Positions 1 through 7,550 of a stretch of DNA of 15,797 bases are shown here, one piece after another. How positions within the stretch are numbered: the stretch's first letter is position 1; each line of letters begins with the position of its first letter. The DNA is from CAMYLR01 sp039590215 (GTDB taxonomy: Bacteria; Gemmatimonadota; Gemmatimonadetes; JACCXV01; JAHWKZ01). The translations under genes were made by a program, and so were the position numbers. The stretch lies in assembly GCA_039590215.1 (NCBI GenBank), contig JBDHFX010000055.1, forward strand, positions 1 to 15,797, written 5' to 3'. The notes under the pieces were generated by a model that searched no databases, was not told the DNA's origin, and saw only the letters and a list, made by a program, of their open reading frames with translations.

Positions 1-1
1 G

Positions 2-466
2 ACGACACTCAACAAGATCTCCAAGAAGGAAGCCGAGCTGACGCAGAAGCTCGGTCGTGAGCCCAAGCCCGAGGAAGTAGCCGAGGCGATGGACATGGAC
101 GTCGACGAGGTGCGGAAGCTGATGAACGTCTCGCGCCGTTCGCTGTCGCTCGACGCACCGCTTTTCGAGGGCGAAGAGAAGACGCTCTTCAGCTATCTCT
201 CGGACGACGAGACGATGGACCCTGAAGAGCAGACCTTCGAGAGCGCACGCGAGAAGGAGATCCGGGAGACGCTGGGCTCGTTGCAACCGCGAGAGGCGAA
301 GATCGTCAAGCTCTACTATGGGCTGGACGGCAACGAGCCGCTCACGTTGCGTGAGATCGGTTCGATCTTCAACCTCTCCCGCGAGCGCATCCGGCAGATA
401 AAGGAACGCGCGATCGAGCGTCTGCGTCACACGTCGCGATCGCGACGCCTGGAGCCCTACCACTAG
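2..466 (+). CDS. rpoD: RNA polymerase primary sigma factor, C-terminal part (partial)
   Basis: This is the C-terminal part of a primary (RpoD/SigA) sigma-70 factor, which directs RNA polymerase to housekeeping promoters. The reading frame is open from base 2, so the gene begins upstream of the window. The visible 154 residues cover region 3 (the stretch with KLGREPKPEEVAEAM) and region 4. Region 4.2 contains the helix-turn-helix that reads the -35 element, seen as REIGSIFNLSRERIRQIKER, followed by the usual basic end (RHTSRSRRLEPYH). The RQIKERAIERLRHTSRSR wording is closer to FCB-group sigma factors than to the proteobacterial RQIEAKALRKLRHPSRS form; this is a recollection, not a search. The downstream hairpin at 494-529 terminates the gene, which converges with the NYN-domain gene. 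Confidence 0.95.
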   Translation, partial: TTLNKISKKEAELTQKLGREPKPEEVAEAMDMDVDEVRKLMNVSRRSLSLDAPLFEGEEKTLFSYLSDDETMDPEEQTFESAREKEIRETLGSLQPREAKIVKLYYGLDGNEPLTLREIGSIFNLSRERIRQIKERAIERLRHTSRSRRLEPYH

Positions 467-493
467 AGCGGGACTACCGCTACTGTGGGGTCA

Positions 494-529
494 AAAGCCC
501 CCGATCCTCTAGCGAGGGTCGGGGGTTTT
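494..529. terminator. Bidirectional Rho-independent terminator
   Basis: A 12-bp GC-rich stem (498-509 pairing with 514-525, one G-T pair, four-base loop TAGC) is flanked by AAAA (493-496) and TTTT (526-529), so each strand has a T run after the stem. It sits between the convergent sigma-factor gene (stop at 466) and the NYN-domain gene (stop at 545) and can serve both. Confidence 0.9.
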
Positions 530-544
530 GTTATGCTCGGATTG

Positions 545-922
545 TCAGGCTGTCGCCCAGCGGCGGTAAAAAGTCATCGCACCCAATACGGCAAAACCGA
601 GACCTCGGGCTGGCCGCTGCACGCCGCGATCCGACGAAACGACCCAGGTTCCGGCAGCACGATCCGCATACGCACCACGGCACAGCTCTAGCAACTCGAC
701 ATCGGCGCTTTTCGACGGACCCGAGTAGATCACATCGAGCGGTTGGACGGATGGAGCTTCGTCGGGAGCGATCGAGCCATCCCACACGACAACGCAATCC
801 GTCACGCCGTGACGGATCGCCGCCTCCGCGAGCCAGCGCTCGAAAGCTGCTCGCTTCGGGGCGGGATCACGGCCCCGGGGCGCGAATCTCTGGATGGCGT
901 GAAGAACGTTGTAGCCGTCCAC
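545..922 (-). CDS. YacP-like NYN-domain RNase
   Basis: This predicted NYN/PIN-like nuclease resembles the YacP (Rae1) family, whose studied Bacillus member is a ribosome-associated mRNA endonuclease. The 125-residue protein is almost entirely the domain. The N-terminal strand carries DGYNVL, and the acidic residues typical of the metal-binding pocket appear at about D2, D48 (VVVWDG), D74 (SADVELLEL) and D98 (VVSSDRGVQ). It ends with the usual FYRRW-type helix. The start is a GTG at 922. In-frame codons just upstream (reading A-A-V-L before V-D-G-Y-N) would complete the first strand better but offer no standard start before the ctpA stop, so GTG 922 is the best choice although it trims the strand. 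No clear Shine-Dalgarno is visible. It is the last gene of the minus-strand run, 26 bases after ctpA, and probably depends on readthrough or translational coupling. Confidence 0.85.
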   Translation of the reverse strand: MDGYNVLHAIQRFAPRGRDPAPKRAAFERWLAEAAIRHGVTDCVVVWDGSIAPDEAPSVQPLDVIYSGPSKSADVELLELCRGAYADRAAGTWVVSSDRGVQRPARGLGFAVLGAMTFYRRWATA

Positions 923-926
923 TAGG

Positions 927-941
927 ACGGCCGCCGGCCGT
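927..941 (-). other. Small hairpin in the ctpA-NYN junction
   Basis: A six-base-pair perfect inverted repeat (ACGGCC/GGCCGT) with a three-base loop fills most of the 26-base gap between the ctpA stop and the GTG start of the NYN gene. It has no T run, so it is unlikely to be a terminator. It lies where a ribosome binding site would be expected. A role in limiting translation of the RNase gene is inference only. Confidence 0.4.
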
Positions 942-948
942 GAATGGG

Positions 949-2616
949 CTACGGCTGAGTGACGGTTGCCGGCTCGCGCGAGGCGGTGGTCATCGTTTCG
1001 CCATCATCGAGCGATGCTTGGCGCTCGCGATCGGCTAGCCGAAACAGGTCGGCAAGCGTGTCCGCCTCGGTGAGCAAGTCAACCGCCTTGGCAAGCGCCA
1101 GATCGGCGCGGAGCACCGCCTGGCGGGCGGCACCCTCGCCGTGGTATTGGCTGATCAGCGTGAACTGAAGCGAGTCGCGGATGTACTCGATCTCGGCTAT
1201 GAATGCCTCGTCCGAAAAATCGACCCCCTTCTCATCACGAAGGTACGTCTTGAACTCCTCCAGCAACGCTTCATCAGGCTGGAAGTTCTTGGGAACTGAA
1301 GCGTGGGCCGACCGATACGTCACACCAAACAAGAAGAACGCGTTCTGAACCGCGATGTCTTGGATGAGATGTTGTGACGCCTCAGCCAACGGCTCGCCCC
1401 GCACGACAACGTCCGGCATGACACCACCACCGCCGTACACACTCCGCCCCATGTCGGTGTTGAACGTCAAGCTGTCGGGGAACGCGTCGCCGTCACGCGC
1501 GAGCATCGACGGGATTTCAGTCCCAGTCCGCGTCGTCGGCACCCCGGGGGCGCCCTCGCGTTGGATGCTACGACCGCTCGGCGTGTAATAGCGAGCGGTG
1601 GTCAGCTTGAGGAAGTAACCGTCGTCGAGAGAAAACAGGCTCTGAACCAAACCCTTGCCCCACGAGGATTCGCCGACCAGCAGGGCGCGATCGTGATCCT
1701 GCAGCGCGCCGGCCAGAATCTCGCTGGCCGAGGCCGAAGAACCATTGATCAAGACGATCATCGGATGGACCGAGAAATCATCGTTGTCACGAGCGTGATA
1801 GGCGCGGTCCGATTCCTCGACCCTGCCTCGCGTAGCGACGATCTCGACGCCCTTGGGCAAGAAGAGATCCGAAACTTCGATCGCTTGATCGAGCAGGCCA
1901 CCGGGGTTGCCCCTGACATCGAGGATGAGCGAACGCATCCCGCTGCGCTCGAGCTTGCGGATGGCATTACGAAGCTCTTCGCGCCCGCGTTCGGCGAACT
2001 GAGTGAACCGAACGTAGCCAATGCCATCCTGCATCAAGAAAGAGTATGGAACCGCCGATAGCTTTATCGGGCGCCGCGTGATATCGGTCTCAAACACCTC
2101 GGCTAGCCCCGCACGCCCAATCGATAGCGTAACCTTCGATCCACGCGGCCCGCGAAGTTGTTGGACCGCCTTCTCCTCGCTCCAGCCCTTGGTCGAGGTG
2201 CCATCGACGGCGAGGATCTTGTCACCCGCCTGGAGCCCGGCCCGATAGGCCGGCGTACCCTCGATCGGCGCGATCACGGTCAATACCTGTTCGACGATGT
2301 CGATCCGAATCCCGAGGCCTTCGTAATTGCCTTGGGTGTGGATCCTCAGATCGTTGTATTCGGTCGGGCTCAGCAATTGCGAGTAGGGATCCAACGATCC
2401 GAGCATGCCCTCGAGCGCTCGCATGTACAAGCTGTCAGATGGGATTTCGTCGACGTACTTCTCCGAGACCTGATGGATCGCCTCATTGAGGAGCTTAATC
2501 GCCGCGTATGGATCTTCTCTGTCCGACGCCGAAAGATCGTCGTAGATAATCCCACCGGTCAGAACGGCCAGGAAGAACAACAAGATGAACAAAATGCCGA
2601 ATCGCTTTCTGATCAT
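949..2616 (-). CDS. ctpA: S41-family C-terminal processing protease (CtpA/Prc type)
   Basis: This is a periplasmic, membrane-anchored serine protease that cuts proteins near their C-termini. The 555-residue protein starts with a short basic stretch and one hydrophobic segment (about residues 6-24), giving an N-terminal anchor or uncleaved signal. A PDZ domain covers roughly residues 97-165 (YEGLGIRI to KVTLSI). The S41 domain follows, with DVRGNPGG at 233-240, the catalytic serine in SASASE (about S296) and the catalytic lysine in WGKGLVQ (about K321), 25 residues apart as in the family. After YYTPSGRSIQ comes an extra region of about 200 residues with a GRSVYGGGGVMPDV element, which I associate with FCB-group members. 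The ATG overlaps the tmk stop codon (ATGA, 2613-2616), so the two genes are translationally coupled. Confidence 0.95.
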   Translation of the reverse strand: MIRKRFGILFILLFFLAVLTGGIIYDDLSASDREDPYAAIKLLNEAIHQVSEKYVDEIPSDSLYMRALEGMLGSLDPYSQLLSPTEYNDLRIHTQGNYEGLGIRIDIVEQVLTVIAPIEGTPAYRAGLQAGDKILAVDGTSTKGWSEEKAVQQLRGPRGSKVTLSIGRAGLAEVFETDITRRPIKLSAVPYSFLMQDGIGYVRFTQFAERGREELRNAIRKLERSGMRSLILDVRGNPGGLLDQAIEVSDLFLPKGVEIVATRGRVEESDRAYHARDNDDFSVHPMIVLINGSSASASEILAGALQDHDRALLVGESSWGKGLVQSLFSLDDGYFLKLTTARYYTPSGRSIQREGAPGVPTTRTGTEIPSMLARDGDAFPDSLTFNTDMGRSVYGGGGVMPDVVVRGEPLAEASQHLIQDIAVQNAFFLFGVTYRSAHASVPKNFQPDEALLEEFKTYLRDEKGVDFSDEAFIAEIEYIRDSLQFTLISQYHGEGAARQAVLRADLALAKAVDLLTEADTLADLFRLADRERQASLDDGETMTTASREPATVTQP

Positions 2617-3320
2617 TCAGGTACCATCCTTTGCGAGCCCCTTGTCTCGAGTAACTCTCCAACCCGACTGCGGATCGCGCTCTGCAGCTCGTCGATCGGT
2701 TGCTTACCGTCTAGTACGAAGAATCTATACGGTTCATTCGTCGCTAGCCTCTTATACCCCGCCCGGACCCGTTCGTGAAACTCGTCTCCGGCGCGTTCCA
2801 ATCGATCCGGCGGTTTGTCGCCCCGTCGATCGACGGCATCGCTGACCGGAACATCGATCAGAATCGTTAGATCGGGGACCAATCCCCCGGTCGCCCAACG
2901 ATTCCACTCTGCAATCCGCTCCGGCTCGAGGCCCCGACCGTAGCCCTGGTAGGCCACCGACGAATCGCCGAACCGGTCTAACAGTACGATCTTGCCCGCC
3001 GCCAACGCGGGCGTAACGACAGTGGCCGCCAACTGCGCGCGGGCGGCAATAAAGAGCGCCAGTTCCGCGTGTGGCGTCAGCTCGTCGTCGACGTCCAGCA
3101 ACGCGCTTCGCGCCGCCAAACCAACCGCGGTGGTGCCCGGCTCTCGCGCGGTGACCACGGAATAACCCTCTTCCGTGAGCCAAACGGCGAGCAACTCGAC
3201 CTGAGTCGACTTCCCGCTGGCCTCGCCACCCTCGAACGTAACGAGGGCGCCACCACCGGCTCTCGGTGACCGAGCGACGCTCACCAAACCCAATATTGCG
3301 GCCGCCTGGTTTAGACTCAA
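2613..3320 (-). CDS. tmk: Thymidylate kinase
   Basis: This enzyme phosphorylates dTMP to dTDP with ATP in the cytoplasm, an essential step in dTTP synthesis. The P-loop is GGEASGKST (about 31-39), followed by the AREPGTT motif (58-64), DRFGDSSVAYQG (115-126) and an arginine-rich lid (DRRGDKPPDR, 164-173). A P-loop without arginine plus an arginine-bearing lid matches the bacterial type II pattern. At 235 residues it is slightly longer than usual (about 205-215) because of a 25-residue N-terminal lead. The longest start is a TTG at 3320, 9 bases after the M1 peptidase stop. A GTG at 3284 would give a more standard N-terminus. Neither has a convincing Shine-Dalgarno, so the start is uncertain. 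Its stop overlaps the ctpA start. Confidence 0.93.
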   Translation of the reverse strand: MSLNQAAAILGLVSVARSPRAGGGALVTFEGGEASGKSTQVELLAVWLTEEGYSVVTAREPGTTAVGLAARSALLDVDDELTPHAELALFIAARAQLAATVVTPALAAGKIVLLDRFGDSSVAYQGYGRGLEPERIAEWNRWATGGLVPDLTILIDVPVSDAVDRRGDKPPDRLERAGDEFHERVRAGYKRLATNEPYRFFVLDGKQPIDELQSAIRSRVGELLETRGSQRMVPE

Positions 3321-3329
3321 GCTCAGAGC

Positions 3330-5015
3330 CTAACCCGGCACCTGGTCCGGCGTCGCGTACAGCAGCCAACCGTCGGGATCGATTTCGATTTTCGTAACGG
3401 GGTTAGATGGATCGACGTCGATCTCAACGGTGTTGGCTTTCATCTCCACCTCGAGCCGTCGCTTGCTAGCGCCAGTAGTCAACTCCAACTCGAAGTCCAA
3501 CCGATACGGATCTCCGGACTGCAGTTGGCGCACGATCAGACGATCGGTCTTCTGGTCGATCGTCAACACCGGCATCCCGGGTCGCCCGACCCATTGGGCG
3601 AAAAACCAGCCCAGATCCATCCCCGAAGCATGCTCGGCGACGCGCTCGAAATCGGCGGTCCAGGCCGTCTGTCCGCGCAGTTCACCGTAAAAGCTGCGAA
3701 TCGCGTCAAAAAAGGCCCGATCGCCAACTCTTCGACGCAACATATGCAAGACCCAGGCCCCCTTCTGGTAATTATTCGGGGTCAAGAGGCTCTCGTACTC
3801 GCGTGGGGTTTGACCGTAGATCGGCTCCGGGCTTTGTCGATGATAGGCGACGACGCTCGCGGCCATGGCGCGCATGCGACGCTTCAATTCCTGCGGACCG
3901 CGTCCAGTGGAGCTTCCATGAAACTCGAAGAAGACCGCAGCGAAGTAGGACGCGAACCCTTCCGACAACCACAGGTGGTGCCAGTCCTTCTCGGTTACCG
4001 CGTCGCCAAACCACTGGTGGACGGTTTCGTGCGCGACCAGGGATGACAATTGATCGTCTCCCTCACCGGGATCGCCTGCACCCGTTCGAAGCGCATCACC
4101 GATCGCCGATTCACTGTAGAAGATCGCGCTTGCGTTCTCCATCCCGCCGTATCGCGTAGAGGATTGGACGTGGGCCAACTTCTCGTACGGGAACGGGCCG
4201 AACAACGAATCATAAAAGGATAGGATCTCGGTCGACCGAGAAAAGGCGGCCTCCCCGGCCAATGAGTCGGCGGGATAGGTCCAGTGCGTGACTTCGACAC
4301 CGTTGACGACGCCGGCGGTGGTAACACTGAACGGTGCCGCGCCCAACACCATGCAGTAGGTCGGGATGCTCCCCGTCTCGATCCACCGCGTGAGCACCCG
4401 ACCGTCTTCGAGCTTCGATAGCTGACGTCGATAACCATTCGCCACGACCCGCCATTTCGCCGGGGCGATGATCTCGAACGCAACCGTCGCCTTGTCCGAT
4501 GGGTGATCGACCGCAGGGAACCAGTAGCGCGCTCGATCGGGCCAGTTGTCGGCGAACACCACTACTTCTCCGTGGCGATTGGGTTGGATTATGAGGCCAT
4601 CTTGAGGCTCGCCGTGATACCAAACACTTGCTGTATGCCGGGTGGCGACCGGCTCGCGGGGAGCGCGCACGGTGAGCTTCTCGCCTTCGTGCGAGAATTC
4701 GGCGCGTTCGCCGTCGACGCTCACGCTGTCGATGGTCATAGGTCCAAAGTCGAGATCCAGCATCGGGTGCAGGGTTGAGACACTGGCCTCGTAGAGAATC
4801 GTCGTGCGTCCAGCGATCTCCCGCCCGTTGACGGGCAACTCCAGTGCGATGTCGTAATGAAGAACATCCACTCCGGAGCGTCGCGCGTAGCCGTCCACCT
4901 CGACGCTCGGGATCCCGACAGCGATCGCGTCTTGCGCCAATACAGAACCTGTCGTCAAAAGCAGACACGCAACCGCGGGTACCGCCGTTAGGCCGCGCTT
5001 GGTGATCGAGCTCAC
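3330..5015 (-). CDS. Secreted M1-family zinc metallopeptidase (aminopeptidase)
   Basis: This is a predicted periplasmic or outer-surface M1 (gluzincin) aminopeptidase of about 561 residues. A signal peptide is visible (positively charged start, hydrophobic AVPAVACLLLTTGSVLA, likely cleaved near residue 27). The N-terminal beta domain runs to about residue 235. The exopeptidase motif GGMEN is at about 290-294 (GAMEN in many relatives). The zinc site is HETVH (H329, E330, H333) with the third ligand E352 in LSEGFASYF. A short C-terminal beta domain follows, and the large helical C-terminal domain of PepN-type enzymes is absent. I place the start at the GTG at 5015, which overlaps the MIPS stop as GTGA. 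The same frame stays open upstream to about 5501, but there it only shadows the MIPS coding sequence. Substrate is unknown. Confidence 0.9.
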   Translation of the reverse strand: MSSITKRGLTAVPAVACLLLTTGSVLAQDAIAVGIPSVEVDGYARRSGVDVLHYDIALELPVNGREIAGRTTILYEASVSTLHPMLDLDFGPMTIDSVSVDGERAEFSHEGEKLTVRAPREPVATRHTASVWYHGEPQDGLIIQPNRHGEVVVFADNWPDRARYWFPAVDHPSDKATVAFEIIAPAKWRVVANGYRRQLSKLEDGRVLTRWIETGSIPTYCMVLGAAPFSVTTAGVVNGVEVTHWTYPADSLAGEAAFSRSTEILSFYDSLFGPFPYEKLAHVQSSTRYGGMENASAIFYSESAIGDALRTGAGDPGEGDDQLSSLVAHETVHQWFGDAVTEKDWHHLWLSEGFASYFAAVFFEFHGSSTGRGPQELKRRMRAMAASVVAYHRQSPEPIYGQTPREYESLLTPNNYQKGAWVLHMLRRRVGDRAFFDAIRSFYGELRGQTAWTADFERVAEHASGMDLGWFFAQWVGRPGMPVLTIDQKTDRLIVRQLQSGDPYRLDFELELTTGASKRRLEVEMKANTVEIDVDPSNPVTKIEIDPDGWLLYATPDQVPG

Positions 5016-6339
5016 GATGGAGGAGGCTGGTAGTACTCGAGGCCCAGGTGGGTTATCTGCTCCTCTCCCATCAGGAAGCGGAGCGTGTTCTTCAGCTTTG
5101 TGAGCTGAATAAAGATGTCGTGCTCCGGGTAGAGCTCGGGCGCGTGCATGGGGCTCTTCCAGTAGAAAGACAACCACTCCTGAATCCCCTTCATGCCCGC
5201 CCGAGCAGCGAGATCCAGAAACAAGACGAGATCTAGAACGATCGGTGCCGCGAGAATCGAGTCCCGGCACAGGAAGTCGATCTTGATCTGCATCGGGTAA
5301 CCTAGCCACCCGAAGATGTCGATGTTGTCCCAACCTTCTTTGTTGTCGCCGCGCGGTGGATAGTAGTTGATGCGCACGACGTGAGAGATGTCGCCGTACA
5401 ACTCCGGATAAAGCTCCGGCTGAAGGATGAAATCGAGCACGCCCAGCTTCGATTCCTCTTTGGTCTTGAACGACTCGGGGTCGTCGAGTACCTCCCCGCA
5501 CGGTTGCCTAGGATATTGGTCGAGTACCAACCGCGGATGCCGAGCATTCGGGCCTTGAATCCGGGTGCGAGGATCGTCTTCATCAACGTCTGACCGGTCT
5601 TGAAGTCCTTGCCGCTGACTGGAACACCATTCTGGTCAGCGAGATCGAGCAGTGCGGGAACGTCTGCCGACAGATTCGGTGCTCCGTTCGCGTAGGGGAT
5701 GCCACACTTGAGTGCGGCGTACGCGTAGATCATGGACGGTGGAATCGAGTCGTCGTCAGCATCGAGTCCCTTCTCGAAAGCATCGAGGTCTTGGTGCACC
5801 GCCGTGGGTTGCATAAAGACTTCTGTCGACCCGCACCACACCATCACCATTCGATCGCACGCGTTCGCTTCGCGGAACCGCTCAATGTCATCGATCAACT
5901 GGTCAGCCCATGCCCGCTTTGAGCGACTTTCGATAATGTGCGTGCCGTTTAGTTTCTTGACGTAGCGTTGGTCAAAGGCGCCGCGCATCGGACGAATCGT
6001 GCGCAGGAAGTCGGCCAGCTCCTCGACCTGGCTGCTTCCCAAGACGCCTGCATTGCGGGCGGATTCGTAAGCATCGTCTGGAAAAACGTCCCACGCTCCG
6101 AACACCAGCTGGTCGAGCCCCGCTATGGGCACGAAATCCCTGATCTTTGGGACCCGTTTTTCGGGTCTTCCACCAAGCCGAATCGTCCCCATTTGGGTCA
6201 ACGAGCCGAACGGTTGACCTATCCCCCGTCGAACCGCCTCGACCCCGGCCATGAAGGTCGTCGCCACGGCTCCCATCCCGGGAAGCAGCACCCCCAGGGT
6301 GCCTTCCGCCGACGAGATCTGGGTTTGCTCCTGGGTCAT
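5012..6339 (-). pseudogene. ino1: Inositol-3-phosphate synthase (MIPS), interrupted by a one-base frameshift
   Basis: MIPS is an NAD-dependent enzyme that converts glucose-6-phosphate to 1D-myo-inositol 3-phosphate, the first step of inositol synthesis. The first frame (6339 to about 5500) carries the nucleotide-binding start (GVLLPGMGAVATT), NGAPNLSADVPAL, the SGKDFKTGQTLMKT motif and GWYSTNILGNR. The second frame (about 5500 to 5012) continues with GEVLDDPESFKTKEESK, INYYPPRGDNKEGWDNIDIF and FLCRDSILAAP. The family reads GNxDG across the join, so one base is missing between 5499 and 5498. Restored, the protein is about 442 residues, a normal size for the Bacteroidota-like form. Conservation on both sides and the intact GTGA overlap with the M1 gene suggest a very recent lesion or a sequencing error. 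It lies 30 bases after a CDP-alcohol phosphatidyltransferase gene, its likely pathway partner. Confidence 0.9.
5498..5499 (-). other. Position of the MIPS frameshift
   Basis: Read on the minus strand, GGC AAC CGT is followed by G-C-GGG-GAG-GTA, where GAC GGG GAG GTA (Asp-Gly-Glu-Val) is expected. Inserting one base between 5499 and 5498 restores the conserved GNRDGEVL reading. A run of four G lies next to the site, which fits a read or polymerase slip. No slippery heptamer typical of programmed frameshifting is visible. Confidence 0.85.
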
Positions 6340-6369
6340 CGGCTCCTCTTTCTTCTCACTTGTGATCCG

Positions 6370-7008
6370 CTAGTCCGCCGTGTCCAACGGAACGCCGTGG
6401 GCGACCTTGTATACGCTATAGATGCGCTCGACCGCAGTCAGGTTTGCGAGTATGGCAATCAAACCAAGTGCAATCAGCAACGGAGTGTATTGCAATGCCG
6501 GATCCACGAAACGGACAAGCGCCACCAACAGTCCGCCGACCCCCAACGCAACCACCCGTTCCGGCCGCTGCATCAATCCTACGGTGCACTCGATCCCGAG
6601 CGCCTCGGCCCGAGCCCGAGTGTATGAGACCATCAACGATCCAACCATCGCCAGAATGACGACGTAGCCAACCCACCAAAAGTTGGGCAACGGTCGAAAG
6701 TAGGCGTACAGCGAGAAGTATACGGCGATCTCGGAGATGCGATCCAACGTCGAATCGTAGAACGAGCCGAACTTGGAAGCCAAGCCCGACTCACGCGCGA
6801 CCCGGCCATCCAATGTATCCATCATTCCGCCGACTAGGAAGATCACTATCCCCAGCACCAAGTGCCGAGAGAACACGACGGCTGCCGCACCGAGGGTAAC
6901 CAGAAAGCCAACCGTGCTGATCAGGTTCGGGTGCACGCTTCTTCGAACGAGCCCGAACACGATCGGGTCGAGCAGCCGGACGAAACTGTTCTTTAACCAG
7001 TCGGGCAT
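6370..7008 (-). CDS. CDP-alcohol phosphatidyltransferase, likely phosphatidylinositol-phosphate synthase
   Basis: This is an integral membrane enzyme that transfers a phosphatidyl group from CDP-diacylglycerol to an alcohol. The 212-residue protein has about six hydrophobic segments and the full family signature DxxDGxxAR(x8)GxxxDxxxD: D64, D67, G68, A71, R72, G81, D85 and D89, within MDTLDGRVARESG and GSFYDSTLD. The aspartates bind the two metal ions. Signature and length fit phosphatidylinositol-phosphate synthase, phosphatidylglycerophosphate synthase or archaetidylinositol-phosphate synthase alike. The immediate downstream MIPS gene makes inositol phosphate the most likely acceptor; that is inference from context. 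The ATG at 7008 has no strong Shine-Dalgarno. It is the first gene of the minus-strand run and follows the trxA terminator by about 45 bases. Confidence 0.88.
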   Translation of the reverse strand: MPDWLKNSFVRLLDPIVFGLVRRSVHPNLISTVGFLVTLGAAAVVFSRHLVLGIVIFLVGGMMDTLDGRVARESGLASKFGSFYDSTLDRISEIAVYFSLYAYFRPLPNFWWVGYVVILAMVGSLMVSYTRARAEALGIECTVGLMQRPERVVALGVGGLLVALVRFVDPALQYTPLLIALGLIAILANLTAVERIYSVYKVAHGVPLDTAD

Positions 7009-7054
7009 GACAATCGTCGCCGCCGGAAGTGGCTCTTGGAAGCGAGCGTTACAA

Positions 7055-7095
7055 AACGACGGGGCTCATCGTCGATCGCCTCGACAATGAGCCCC
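7055..7095 (-). terminator. Hairpin terminator (or attenuator) after trxA
   Basis: A 14-bp stem with one mismatch (7061-7075 pairing with 7081-7095, loop TCGCC) lies 46 bases past the trxA stop on the minus strand. The T run (four T, 7053-7056) starts four bases after the stem, so termination may be incomplete. The next gene starts only about 45 bases further on and I see no convincing promoter in that gap, so some readthrough into the lipid and protease genes is possible. Confidence 0.65.
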
Positions 7096-7140
7096 GAGCG
7101 CCCAACGAGATCCCGCTATTCAGGCGCCCCAAGCGCCAAC

Positions 7141-7470
7141 CTAAAGATGCGCTTCGATGACTTCTTCGAGACGCTGCTTGGGTACCGCGCCTACGACGGT
7201 ATCGATGACTTCCCCGCCTTTGAAGAACAATAGACTCGGGATCGAGCGCACGGCATACTCCTGCGCCGTACGCTGATTCGAATCGACATCCATCTTACAG
7301 ACCTTGAGCTGGCCGTTGAACTGCTCCGCCAACTCCTCGATCGTCGGTGCGATCATTTTGCAGGGGCCGCACCATTCGGCCCAAAAATCAACCAAGGTTA
7401 GCGTATCTGACTGCTTGACCTCAGCATCGAAGTTGTCGTCAGTTACGGCTTGAATGGTATCTGATGTCAT
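7141..7470 (-). CDS. trxA: Thioredoxin
   Basis: This is a cytoplasmic thiol-disulfide reductase that keeps protein thiols reduced and supplies electrons to enzymes such as ribonucleotide reductase. The 109-residue length is standard. The active site WCGPC is at residues 33-37, in FWAEWCGPCKM. The cis-proline loop is SIPSL with P78, and the C-terminal FKGG and VIEAHL segments are typical. An extra cysteine is present at about C58. A strong Shine-Dalgarno (AGGGAG, 7475-7480) lies four bases before the ATG at 7470. It is transcribed on its own from the shared promoter region, with a hairpin terminator after it. Confidence 0.97.
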   Translation of the reverse strand: MTSDTIQAVTDDNFDAEVKQSDTLTLVDFWAEWCGPCKMIAPTIEELAEQFNGQLKVCKMDVDSNQRTAQEYAVRSIPSLLFFKGGEVIDTVVGAVPKQRLEEVIEAHL

Positions 7471-7514
7471 CTATCTCCCTCTCTCTTTCTCCTCGCCAAC
7501 GGGCCGAAACTGGC

Positions 7515-7544
7515 TCGACGGCGGCCCGGTCGAGCGGCTATAAT
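7515..7544 (+). promoter_or_regulatory. Predicted sigma-70-type promoter for methylmalonyl-CoA epimerase
   Basis: A perfect -10 hexamer TATAAT (7539-7544) lies 18 bases after TCGACG (7515-7520, four of six matches to TTGACA). It implies a transcript start near 7551 and a leader of about 70 bases before the ATG at 7621. Read by eye from consensus. Confidence 0.6.
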
Positions 7545-7550
7545 AGCCGC
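7534..7550. repeat. Palindrome centred on the shared -10 region
   Basis: GCGGCTA (7534-7540) and TAGCCGC (7544-7550) are exact reverse complements separated by TAA. The dyad covers the -10 hexamers of both divergent promoters, so it could be an operator or simply the reason one site works in both directions. Confidence 0.6.

Noticed and set aside
1561..2061. Long plus-strand open frame antisense to ctpA
   Set aside because: It has no recognisable domain and is explained by GC-rich codon use of the protease gene on the other strand.
5015..5501. A 162-residue N-terminal extension of the M1 peptidase frame
   Set aside because: The stretch is arginine-rich, has no family character and runs through well-conserved MIPS coding sequence in another frame. 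The signal peptide at GTG 5015 marks the true start.
5968..6627. 219-residue plus-strand frame
   Set aside because: It spans antisense to two well-supported genes (MIPS and phosphatidyltransferase), has a composition typical of shadow frames and has no motif.
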